DNA of 64,000 bases from Strobilurus pachycystidiatus (Eukaryota > Basidiomycota > Agaricomycetes > Agaricales > Physalacriaceae), in contig JAHLMK010000027.1 in the NCBI GenBank assembly GCA_019915135.1, positions 1-64,000 of the forward strand. The letters are read 5' to 3'. Under the pieces are notes generated by a model that saw nothing but the letters and a program-made list of their open reading frames with translations, searched no databases and was not told the DNA's origin. Shown one piece after another: positions 34,297 to 44,629 of this stretch. Each line of letters opens with the position of its first letter. Position 1 is the stretch's first letter. Made by a program: the position numbers and the translations under genes.

Positions 34297-34303
34297 AGAT
34301 GGC

Positions 34304-34717
34304 AGAGAGTGGACGAACGAGCCGCCTCGAGGCGCTACCAAAGAGAGCCGGCAAAAAAGAAGCAAAAAAGAGAGAAACTTGAAGCAGGGATGCTGGTTGC
34401 TACATGCATATGGAAAGTTAAACGAGTCTGGAACACGAGGATAGAAGGGAAGGAAGAGCAGTTTTCGCATAGTGCGGCCATGAGAATAGACAAAGTTACA
34501 GCAGAGAGGCTATGTAATGACATTGAAAGCAAGCAGAGCAGGAGGCAGAACGGTGGCTGGAAAGATGATGCCGGATCACAAGATACAGTAGTAACGACGG
34601 GAGTGGGTAATTAGAGCAAAGCGGGAAATTGCAATTGCATCCACGGTCCACCTGCTTCTACTCTAGTTGTACTGCGACTTGGCAGCCGCCACAACGACGA
34701 GCCCCGGCGCTGCGCTC
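34304..34717. promoter_or_regulatory. Upstream region of the RING-PH-VWA gene
   Basis: About 410 bp with no supported gene. It is bounded by the target duplication of element 2 and the ATG at 34718, so it should contain the scaffold-gene promoter. Confidence 0.4.
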
Positions 34718-37700
34718 ATGAAAAAGTCAACGTTTGGCGGGCGGGCGCAGCAGACAATCGTTGTGGCACAAGACTCTGAGGAATATTTGGATCCTCGGCG
34801 TGCCCCTAGGCCTTTTCCACCTTCAAATTCCAAACCGTCATCACTCCGCTCGTTCAACTCCCTTTGGCGCCCGCGGCACAAGGCGCCCTCGGTTCTCTCC
34901 ACCAACAGCGAAGTCTCGTCCTCGGACACCGTCGTCTCCCACCCTTTCGCCGTCATGCACGTCGCGCCGCTGCCCGTCGTCTCCAGCCACGACGTCGACG
35001 CCGACGACGACTGCCCCGTCTGCCTCGAGCCGCTGTCGTTCAGCTTCAGGCTGCCAGGCGAGAAGCCGCACATCGTTCCCGAATGCGGCCATTCATTGCA
35101 CGAAGTGAGAGAGCATTCTACATCGCATCTTTCCCGCTGATTGGCGTTTCTGCAGGCGTGCTTCACGGCCGTGTATGGACCACCGCCGAGCCAAGCACGC
35201 TCTACTGTGCCGCGCAAGTCGAATCTCGGGGTCTGCGGGGTCTGCAGACGGCCCATGAAGGTCGGCGACGGCGACGGAGGCAAATCCAACAGTGCGCTAC
35301 TCTTTTTCGCATATCCACACGTACTGATGTGCCACACCAGAGCTCGCTGCCCTCACCGGCATGGGCGATCGCAACCAACAGGCTCTGTACCCAGGACGCG
35401 ATACCCCGGTTGCCCGCAAGCGCCTGCAGTCTACCCCGTACGACCCCAACGACGACGACCCGCTCGATCACAACGGCTCAATTCGCTCCAACCCAGCCTC
35501 GGAGCACTCGCAGTACATCGTCGCGCCATCCATCCAGGTCCGGCCAGAGTTCTCCTCCCTCACGCGCACACAGGATGTCACCCAGCCGCTCACCTGCATC
35601 GTTGTGATCGAGCTTCCAGGCAAGCGGCCCGCAGGCTCAGCCCCGGGCCCTGTCATGCCCGACACCTACAATGCCCGCTCCAACGGCCACGCTCGCCACG
35701 AAACAGCCGCCTCGGGCCACTCTTCCCCGCTTCCCTCCCGCCTGCGTCACCAACGTCACCCCAGTCCGGACAACATCTACGACAATCATCACTCGGCCTC
35801 GGGCTTACCCCAGGCAATGTCAATGCCTGCCCCGATCGAGTATCCCGGCATCATTATGCACGAGGAAGACTCTCCGTTCTCCGCTATCACTGAAGACTTG
35901 CGAAATCGTATCATAGACTGGAAGGGCCATCCTCTGTCTGATCTCGGCCCACTCCAGTTGTACGACCTTCTGTCCGTCCGTCGAGACAGTCTCGTTCGCG
36001 AGTTCTATGTCTACCTATTCCGTGAAGCGCTCATATGTGTCGTTGAAGAGAAGAAGCGGTCACTGGGTCGGCTCCTCTCTACTGCGTCTGGCTTGACGGA
36101 TACAGGCTCTACCATCAGCAGTCAAAGCAAGGGTGTCTTACGGTTGAAGGGCCGCATCTACGTGCGACACATCAAGCACGTCACGGCATCCTCAGCTGCC
36201 GGAGAAATGTCACTCACAATAGACATGGAGGACGAGCTTGCATCCTTCATTCTGATCTACAAGGAGCGCGCATCCCTTGAAGCCTGGAAAAACACGATAC
36301 AGTCGTTGGTGAACATGTTCCAGTCACAAAATCCCGTAGCTCAGCAACAGTTACAAGAGCAACAGAGGCAGGAACACGCACGGACTTTGGACATGGAAGA
36401 GTTTGGTGGCAATGCCAAGGCCATGCGTATGCTCAGCGGCAGCACCAGCACCACTGTGAGTACCACCGATAGTCTACTCAATGGCCAATCGTCGCGGTCG
36501 ACGATGTCTTCATCGACGTCTCATGGATCGTCCCACCCGCAGTCACGGTCCCATATGCATAACAACAAGTTAACACCGCTTGGAGAGGACGACGAGCTGG
36601 GCAACTACGACTCACCGACGGGACTCGTGACGCCATACACATCCTCTGGACCCTCCAATTCCTTGTCTCCGCTTCCACATCCATCTGTTGACCTCATCCT
36701 GGTTATATCAGTACCTCCTCCCAACGCGTCACCCAGCACCGCCCAGTTGAAGATTCGCGTCATAAAAACGACCCTTGACTTCATAGTGGCATCCCTTGGT
36801 CAACGTGATCGCCTTAGTCTTGTCACCTTTGAAGTTGGTGTTGGTGGAAAAGTGCGCAAGACGCCATTCTTGAGCGTCAGCAAGGCCCATAGTCGGGGGC
36901 GACTGGAGAAATTCGTCGACGGACTGGCCTTTGGGGGCGCAAACAGGGATCAGGATGATGGATTGCATTCGCCGCACAACCAAGACGAGTTTTTAATACG
37001 GACCAGCAAGGACGAGAAGACGGATGTGGTCACAGCCGTTAATCATGGTCAGTAGGATTGAGTACTCTATGCCCCACGAGTCGTTCTAATGGAGTCTATT
37101 ACAGGCCTCGACGTTGTATTGCAACGTAAAGCTCGAAACCCCGTGTCTGGGATGATACTGGTCAGTGATGCTTCCGACAGCACGCGTCGAGCCCAAATGG
37201 ATCTCGTACTCGCTCGTGCTGAGGCGGCGAACGTACCCATACACTCATTCGGTTATGGACGCTCTCATGATCCTGCCTCGTTGTGGTTGATGTCAAATCA
37301 TACCAGCGGAACCTACACCTTCGTGAAGGACTGGTACGATCTTCGGGACTGCATTGCGGGATGTGTTGGTGGAATGATGTCCATCGGACTGTTGAACATG
37401 AAATTGCACATGAAGATCGTAGATGGGAACCGCTTCAGAATCCGAAAGGTCAGCGGGGGCCATCTTCGATCCTGGCCAGTGATGGTCAGAACGTCGATGT
37501 GGATGTTGGGGAGCTTCGGTACGGCGAAAGGAAGGAGATGCTCATCGAATTGGAGCTTGACAACAGCGATATGCATCAGAAGCTGGCGGCGCGCGCTAAT
37601 GGAACATTGCGTGGCGTAAGAGGGAGGAAGGGGTTGGATGCGACCCAGGAGTTCGTCCAGAGCATGGGCTTGGATTCCCTCGCTATCGACGATGGTGTGG

Positions 37701-38382
37701 ACTTTGCCGACGGTATGATGGACCACATGATAGATGAGGTCCCCGTCGTCGAAGTAGACGGCTCGTTCTTTGATCCTACTGCCGCCAAGAACGTGACGCG
37801 GCTAGCGCATCCTGTTCTCCTCACAGTCACTCTCCTACCGCCCTCTTCCAACAACCCACGACCACCCTCGTCGGTTTCCGATCCGGTCATTGTCAGACGA
37901 AGGATGGAGCTGTTGGCGAGTGACATGATCACCCGGGCGCTCGTCTTGGTTTCGCGGAGGAACTTCCCGCAAGCCCAGAAAATTCTGAGCGAGACGAAGA
38001 GGATATTACACACCGTTTTGCAGACCATCTCGAGGGCATTGCCGCCGCCTAACAGCCACGGAAACACTGTGCGGAACAGGAAGGAGATCCTGACTCTTGG
38101 TGCTGTCCGGGCGATGCAGGCGGTCCTGCAGGATCTCCAGATATTGACCGAGGCGTTGGATGATAATGTGGATCTGTTCGCCCATGACCAGCGGAATTTT
38201 GGTGCTCAACAGGTGAGTTTGAGTTTTCATGAAGCGGGTGTTTATCTCATTTCTTATAGGCGATGATCCTTCGAGACCAAAAGAGCTGGAGCGGTCGAAG
38301 TGCGACTGAGCGGCTGTTCTGGACGATCGATAATTCCATCGAACTCGTCTCGAGGAGCACGGACTGGGTCGCTCGTGAGTAA
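34718..38382 (+). CDS. RING-H2 / PH / VWA protein, Far1/Ste5-like signalling scaffold
   Basis: About 1,150 residues in five exons. The start is the ATG at 34718; upstream codons of the open frame are not ATG. An N-terminal RING-H2 finger is built by splicing: CPVCLEPL, then PECGHSLHEACF across the intron, then CGVCRRPM. A PH domain covers roughly 35990-36335 (REFYVYLFREALICVVEE, ending LEAWKNTIQSLVNMF). A serine-rich linker leads to a VWA-like domain starting VDLILVISVPPP. The C-terminal helical part begins RRRMELLASDMI. The order RING-PH-VWA is that of yeast Far1 and Ste5, which tether pheromone-signalling proteins at the membrane; orthology is inference. The MIDAS site looks degenerate (ISVPP instead of DxSxS). 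The reading frame shifts at the G run 37455-37459, or a 41-bp intron at about 37449-37489 is used; see findings. Confidence 0.85.
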
Positions 38383-39022
38383 GCGGTTATAGACAGACCG
38401 TTTGCCGATTGGATTTCTCCGTTGATTTTTTTTTCCTTTCTGGATATATGTTTATTACTTTCTCCTGGTTGCCGCTCGTTCTTCTGTCTTTCTCCCTCTG
38501 TGTATATGTAGTTACCTGCTGCTAACTGTAACGCGTCGTTCCTTCCTCCTCCTCCTCATATTCTATCTGCTCTCCATTTTTACCCATTGGTGCTGTCCTT
38601 CGCTCCTTCACTTGTTCTGCTTATACGTATTGTACATAACATCGAGTTTGCCCCTCTCAGAGTGGTTTTCGCTGATTTTATTGATCTGTGCATCTTGGAA
38701 AGATAGCGCACTTGTAAGCGTCGTCCAGATTTCAAATCCTGACGTGAATTGCCAGGGAAGTGACGCGATCAGACCAAAGTCAGGTACTGATCCGGGGACC
38801 GATAAGCACTCTCTCGTCCTCGGCCAGACTGTTGGTACGTACAGAGCCAGAAAGCAATCCGGAACGGAGAACGAGCATTCCAACGTGCGTCGCCGGCGGC
38901 GGCGGTCAAATGCGTGCGCAGGAAGTGGTGTCATCAGGCTACGATCAAACGCCAACGCGGCATTTAAAAAAGAGCCACGGATCTTGACGTCGGTCCCTCA
39001 CACTCCTCTCTCTCTTACCACC
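38383..39022. promoter_or_regulatory. Intergenic, 3' of the scaffold gene and 5' of CBS
   Basis: About 640 bp with T/C-rich stretches (about 38420-38590) typical of fungal terminator/promoter sequence. Open frames here have no domain support. The CBS promoter should lie in the distal half. Confidence 0.4.
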
Positions 39023-40532
39023 ATGTCGCCTCAGATCCTCGACTCTGCTCTCGACGCTGTCGGCCACACCCCGCTCATCCGCCTCGACAGAGTCGCCAAG
39101 CATTATGGCCTCAAATGCAATCTCTGTAAGCCCAATGCACAGCCATGTAATCTGACCATTAAAATTCTGGCCTAGTGGGCAAAGTCGAATACATGTCCGC
39201 TGGCGGTTCGGTCAAGGACAGGATCGCGAAAGCGATGGTTGCTGCTGCTGAGAAGGAGGGCAAGCTTATTCCCGGCAAAAGTGTCGTTATCGACCACGTC
39301 GGGAAACACAGGTGAGTGTTCTCGGACACCGCCCTTTTCTCTGGCTCATCTATCCTCTCAGGGATCGGGCTCGCTATGGCCTGTGCTATCAAGGTAGACG
39401 ATCGCTTCCCTTGGCGTCTGAACAGGCACTGAATACTACAGATAAGGGTTATTCGGTTATCATAACCTTGCCCAACAAAATGTCACTTGCAAGTCAACGT
39501 TCATGTCATGCAACAAATGATGATCTGATCTCTCTATCTCAGGAGAAGGAAGCTGCTTTGCGTGCACTAGGCGCCGAAGTTGTTCGGACTCCTACCGAGG
39601 CCGCTTGGGATTCGCCCGAGAGTCACATAGGTAGACTTCTTTTGCTACATCCCAGCGTCTCGTGGCTGAATTCCTTAACGATCTCTAGGTGTAGCTCTCA
39701 AACTATCGAAGGAGATACCTCACGGAATAATCCTTGACCAATACCGCAATGTTCGTATCCCAAGTTTTCATATTTTCGTCGCGCTGAAGTAATGATTCCC
39801 AGGTCAATAACCCCCTTGCCCACGAGCTGACCACGGGTCCTGAAATAATAGAGGCAGTCGTGTCTACCCCTTCCACGTCTTCCCAGCCTTCATCCGAGAA
39901 GGTGGATGTCTTCATTGCCGGAGCAGGGACAGGCGGAACGGTCACTGGCGTGTCCCGTGCACTTAAGAAGACTCACAACAAGGATTGCATCATCGTCGCT
40001 ACGGATCCGGTGAGCTCTACATTCTTTGACTTCGCTCACCCACTCATTGGAACATCAGATTGGAAGTATCTTGGCGTTCCCCGACAGCCTTAACGAGAAC
40101 GGTTCCGGGAGCCAATACGTTGTCGAAGGCATTGGCTACGACTTCATCCCGGATGTTCTTTCTAGGGATGTGCAAGATGTCGACGAATGGGTGAAAACCT
40201 CGGATGAGGAATCGTTTGCCGCGGTTCAGGTTCTGATGAGGAAGGAAGGTCTGCTCGTGGGTGGAAGTAGTGGTAGCTCCTTGTCAGGTGCTGTACGTTG
40301 GTTGAAGGAGAGCGAGAAGGGGAAGAAGATTGGCCAGACTGAGGGCACGAATGTTGTTGTCCTACTTCCCGACGGGTCAGTGCATTCACTCAAGTTCTTC
40401 GTCTCGGAACCATCTAATGATTCTTTTAGCATTCGCAATTACATGAGCAAGGAGTGGTTCATCAAGCTGGCTATGGAGCGTGAGCCTTCTCCGCTCGCCA
40501 ACCTAATTGCCAGCGTTATGCAGGAGAAATAG
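39023..40532 (+). CDS. cys4: Cystathionine beta-synthase catalytic core (PLP enzyme); frame broken at the PLP-phosphate loop
   Basis: Condenses serine and homocysteine to cystathionine in transsulfuration. About 380 residues in eight exons. Visible motifs: [21 protein letters not shown] at the start, [14 protein letters not shown] with the PLP lysine, [49 protein letters not shown], and [14 protein letters not shown]. The protein ends shortly after [10 protein letters not shown], with no C-terminal pair of CBS (Bateman) domains such as the yeast enzyme has. The expected SGNTG substrate/PLP loop is present only in a shifted frame: two bases appear to be missing at 39292-39297, just before the intron at 39312. 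A GC-AG intron lies at 39489-39542. Cysteine synthase is the alternative, but [13 protein letters not shown] and the N-terminus favour CBS. Confidence 0.9.
39489..39542 (+). other. GC-AG intron in the CBS gene
   Basis: A GCAAGT donor at 39489 and ATCTCAG ending at 39542 join NKMSL to [12 protein letters not shown], the family-conserved order. The next GT would leave extra non-conserved residues. Confidence 0.7.
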
Positions 40533-40704
40533 ATGATTTCTAGCGTACAACTTAGCTAAGTACGGGTAGTCAAGAACACATACGACGCTTTCCGCGTGAC
40601 AAATCCTCCACTTGCGGACCATCGCCTCGTCTTACTCACTTCGATGACGCGAGCTTGAGGGTAGACATATAAGCATAGCACTGCGCCGATTATGAGCCCA
40701 CAAG

Positions 40705-41480
40705 ATGCCTTCCTACCCTCCCTGCTTGTTGGATATGAAAACGCCCCCCACTATCCACCGATGCATTCAACCCAGATGGCAAATCTTTGAAGAATGCGGT
40801 TGGGGCCGCCAGAAGTAAAGCTTATGAGGAATTCGTGGACCCCATCGACAAGAAGAATAACGGCTTTGATTTTCATGGTCAGTGTACACCATAGTGCGAT
40901 TGCAGGACTAGTCTAACCGCAGTGTTCTAGTGTACTACGTGCAATCGAATCCCGATCAGTTGAACTACGCTCGACAATTGCACGAACGGATCAGGCGGGA
41001 ATTTCCTGAGGTATGTGCTTAGTATCACTCAACTTGCGCCTTTACTCAGCTGGTGACGGATATGGCGCGTTTTAGATGAGAATCTATCGCTTCTGGGAGA
41101 AACCCGTTGGCCCCCATCCAACTGCCATGTTTGAAGTGTGCCTTTGTCAATGATACCCTCATGATTCCCATGTCGCTCACCATGTGTGTTCACTCAGGTG
41201 AACACCTTCGATCCCCACATGACGGGGACGCTCTTCTCTTGGCTTGTGATCAACCGGGGACCGTGCTCGTCTGTTCTCTTCACCGTCTAGAAGGGTACCT
41301 TCACTGACTTGAATTCGTGATTACAGTGTCCTTGTTCATCCCAATACCGGTGATGATCTACGCGACCACACCGAATTGGCGACGTGGTTGGGCCGGTCGT
41401 GGCCTCTCAACGTCGATATCTTCGAGGAAATCAAACGATCAAAGTCAGTCGTGAATCAGATTAGAAAAGAAAGTAACTAG
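40705..41480 (+). CDS. DOPA 4,5-dioxygenase family protein; one extra base near the start
   Basis: About 185 residues in five exons. Family-typical blocks: FDFHVYYVQSNPDQLNYARQL, FPEMRIYRFWEKPVGPHPTAMFEV split by introns, then SVLVHPNTGDDLRDHTELATWLG. The conserved histidines (FHVYY, GPHP, VHPNTG, DHT) fit the extradiol-type DOPA dioxygenase fold, known from betalain-forming Amanita but widespread in fungi and bacteria with unknown substrates. The N-terminus begins MPSYPPCLLDMKTPP at 40705 but only joins LSTDAFNPDGK if the six-C run at 40744-40749 is one base shorter. The last exon ends at the TAG at 41478-41480. Confidence 0.85.
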
Positions 41481-41918
41481 GACTGTACTGTACCGCTGCC
41501 GGTAATCATATCTTCTCTATCCCTCCCGCCATGCGGCCATGTCTTAGTTTGCTTACACTCAGTTTCTCTGATTAGGGACCTATTCCTGTGAAGTGTAGTA
41601 GCGATAAATTGTAACCTGCCTCTCCCTGTCTTCCCGCCCGCCATGACAAGCAAACTGCCTGACGAACCGTGGCGCCGTCCTCTTGGTTCGGTCTGAATGT
41701 GAGAAGCCTTTAGGCCTCAGCCTGATCAAATCCTGGTTGAACTTGACCTGATCATGTCAATTGTGAGGGTGCACATAAATTGATTCTTGAATACACGTAT
41801 GGCCTTCATTCGACAACACCGATTAACCACTTTCAATGATGTATATGCCAATGTGATACATCAAATCCACAACTAAGCATTCCGTTAGAAGCCTAGTAGG
41901 ATTAGCTGTCTACGACGT
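41481..41918. other. Convergent intergenic region
   Basis: About 440 bp between the 3' ends of the dioxygenase and membrane-protein genes. No coding support. Confidence 0.4.
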
Positions 41919-44629
41919 CTAAGCTGAATCCATCGCCAGTTGGACGTTCAGTATATCTTCTCGCAATGTTAACATTATCAACGGAATGATTTCAATTGAC
42001 ACATACCTCAAACGAACTGTAGTTTCCGCTCTCGGCATCTCGATGATTGCAGGCACTTTCGAGTCTTTCATCAGCTTAGCACTCTCTATGAACCGCAACT
42101 GCCTTAGACTCTGGTCCTTCGGCAAGTCCGTTGACGTCCCTAAGAGCGCAAGCGATAACCCGAGGAGTACGATACTGCAGATCGCCGTGACAACCGCTTT
42201 CCACCGCACAATAGCCAATCTGGCTTTCGTCTCCGTGACCACAAGTACTGCGGCATTGAGACGTTGAGGGTTGGCGTTTATAGCTGTTGAATTGCACTGC
42301 TTGTAGGTCGTACCAAACGGCGGAGACTCGCACTGCTGAGCGACGTTCCACAGGTAACTCGCCGAGAGAAGCTCAAGCATGTCTTCCATGTTCTGGATCG
42401 TGGATCCGTTAGTCATGAGTCCATTGACAAGCATGTCCCTCATGAACGCAGTGTCATGTTCACGATACTGAGCACTGCCCAATCCATACGCATCCGCCAC
42501 CGTGTTGAGAGCGGCGCAAGTGGTGGGAACCAGCATCGTAAGGAACTCCTTGCCAAGAAAGTCGTCGTTGTCATTAGGGTCCTCCCACTCAAAAGAGGTC
42601 CACGGATGCGGCGACGGAGAGTCTCTGACGGACGAGTTGGCAGACGATAAGAGACCTGTCTGAGTTATCGAGAGCGTTTCCTGCGATGTACGGAGGCTGC
42701 AGCCCAGAACCTGGACGTAATTTGTGGTGTAACACGACAGGCCTTGCGCAACAGCTTTCGCATAGCAGGCTGCGCCGTCAATGCCTGTACAATTAGCGGC
42801 GCAATCCCCTTCTAAGACGGTGATGTTGTGAACCTTTCCCTGAGATCCTTCGCCATCGGTCAGTAAGAGACTGCGGTTCGTGCTTGAGGCGGAGAAGACT
42901 ATCTGGTGCGAGAGACCAGTCAAGTTCATATCAGGGTAGGTGCCCATCCCGCCTCCGACCGACCGATATGGGTCCAGATAGCCCCATGGCTGGAAGTTCA
43001 GATTTACTGGGAAACGTCAGAAACTCATGTCCGGGATGACTTTGAAAGAATACGCACGATTACTCATGGCAGTGTAACTCAGTTGCGAGAAAATAAAGTT
43101 TGGGTAATTGTCCAGTCCCCAGTAGTATTGCCAGTAGGGCGGTAGGTCGGGGACAGTGATGTTGAGCCATAATTCGCTCGGAACAGTGAGCGGGTCCGTG
43201 ACGCTGGTCTGGACCGTGAACCCACCATCGGAGTTGATGATGGGGATGGAGGTGTTAAAAGCGATGGGGTACGGCCCGAGCTCCCAACTAGCATAAGAAA
43301 TTCCGGAGGGTAGCCACTGATCTTGCGTGCCGGACGGGACGAGGAAATACTCGACAAAAGCGTCGTCTACTTGAGAGCACTCCACGGACATCTTGGTGCT
43401 GTTGACGTGCGCTGTGGCACCATTGTCAAGACTGGAATGCGACATGGATAGGGAAAGCACACACCGATGTCGAACGCGTCAAGTTCAGAAATGGGCGTAT
43501 CATGAATCACTCTGTGCGAGATCATGGCGAATCAACGGAGGCTATAGAGCCCATTTCTGATGCAACGCACCTGCCCTGGATGCCGGGCTTGAGCGTGGTA
43601 TTAACGTTGGGAAGGAACATACTGGCTCTAGCAGCCTAAAAAGACATCAACAGAGGGACTTCACGAGTATCATCGCCGAAACATACTCTCCAAAGGCCCA
43701 TGTCGTATCCAGCGTTCATATCTTGGCATGTGTTCAGGCCGTAGGGATTGTAATCGGCATGATTTACGCCAGGATAGGAGAGCGCCGCGACGTGGTTGGT
43801 TGAAGCTGATTGCGTAGTAACTTGGGAGGTTGAATTGTACACCTCGACACCTATTTTCTATCTCTCAGGGCTCGGTAGACAGAAAGAATAGATGAACGTA
43901 CCTAATACAGTGGAGGATGTAACTTTCAGAACCTCCCCCGCGATGAAGTATAGAGGTATCCCGACTGTGACGCCCAACGGTAAATGTTTGATCTGAGAGA
44001 ACTGAAGGAAGATATTGGACACTGCTGAGCCCAAGCCACTCCAGGCGTTAAGACGCATGTCGAGGTCTATTATGCTTGTGGCTTGTTACAGACGTGTCAG
44101 TTGCACATCTGCAATGTTTCGGCGTACTCACGGTGTCTGATGGCAGCATCGACTGCAACGGCACTTGACAGTATCAACAGCACAAGGATACATATCGTGA
44201 AGAATATTTGGAATCCGACGGAAATATAACTCGCGACTTCGCTGACCTGCGGCAACACTGTGAATCACTGGAAGGATAGAGATTGTGAGGTACACACCTG
44301 GCTAATAGTTACCCCAACTCTGTGTTCCCAGTGGTTTATGGAGACGATGAGAATAGAGACATTGAGGACAAGCAGTAGCGCATGTAAGCCGTGAATGAAC
44401 ATCAACCGCAATGACTGTCGTCTCCGTGTTTTCACAGTCAAAGGCGTCCCAAACGATGACATGGAAGGATAGCTTCCTGTGTGTTTGAGAAGAGCAGCGT
44501 TTTCGTTCGGGTTCTGTGCTTGTTCGTCGTTTCCATGTGGGCTATGCACGAGAACGAGTGTTGATGAGCATAATTTTGAGTGGGGAACAGCGCTTACTTC
44601 ACTTCGTAAGTGTCCATTGCTGATGACAT
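41919..44629 (-). CDS. Multispan membrane protein with large glycosylatable loop, function unknown
   Basis: About 700-750 residues in around ten exons. Exon 1 (MSSAMDTYEV from 44629) splices to PHGNDEQAQNPNENAALL, a cytosolic polar N-terminus. Hydrophobic helices follow: LFIHGLHALLLVLNVSILIVS-like (about 44330-44400), VGFQIFFTICILVLLILSSAVAV (about 44160-44230) and LGVTVGIPLYFIAG (about 43940-43985). A long extracellular-type region contains many N-x-S/T sites and paired cysteines (for example CAANCTGIDGAACYA). A last helix (AVVTAICSIVLLGLSLALLG) lies before a short cytosolic tail. No catalytic motif is recognised. The architecture resembles uncharacterised Agaricomycete membrane proteins; a sensor or receptor-like role would be pure guesswork. 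Confidence 0.7.

Noticed and set aside
34864..35607. Long plus-strand Arg/Ala-rich frame overlapping the scaffold gene start
   Set aside because: It is a GC-rich shadow in another frame of the RING-coding exons; the RING cysteines and splice signals support the other frame.
37092..37454. Possible separate gene for the VWA C-terminal half after the frame break
   Set aside because: Both halves join as one conserved domain with a one-base correction or a 41-bp intron, and no start or promoter lies between them.
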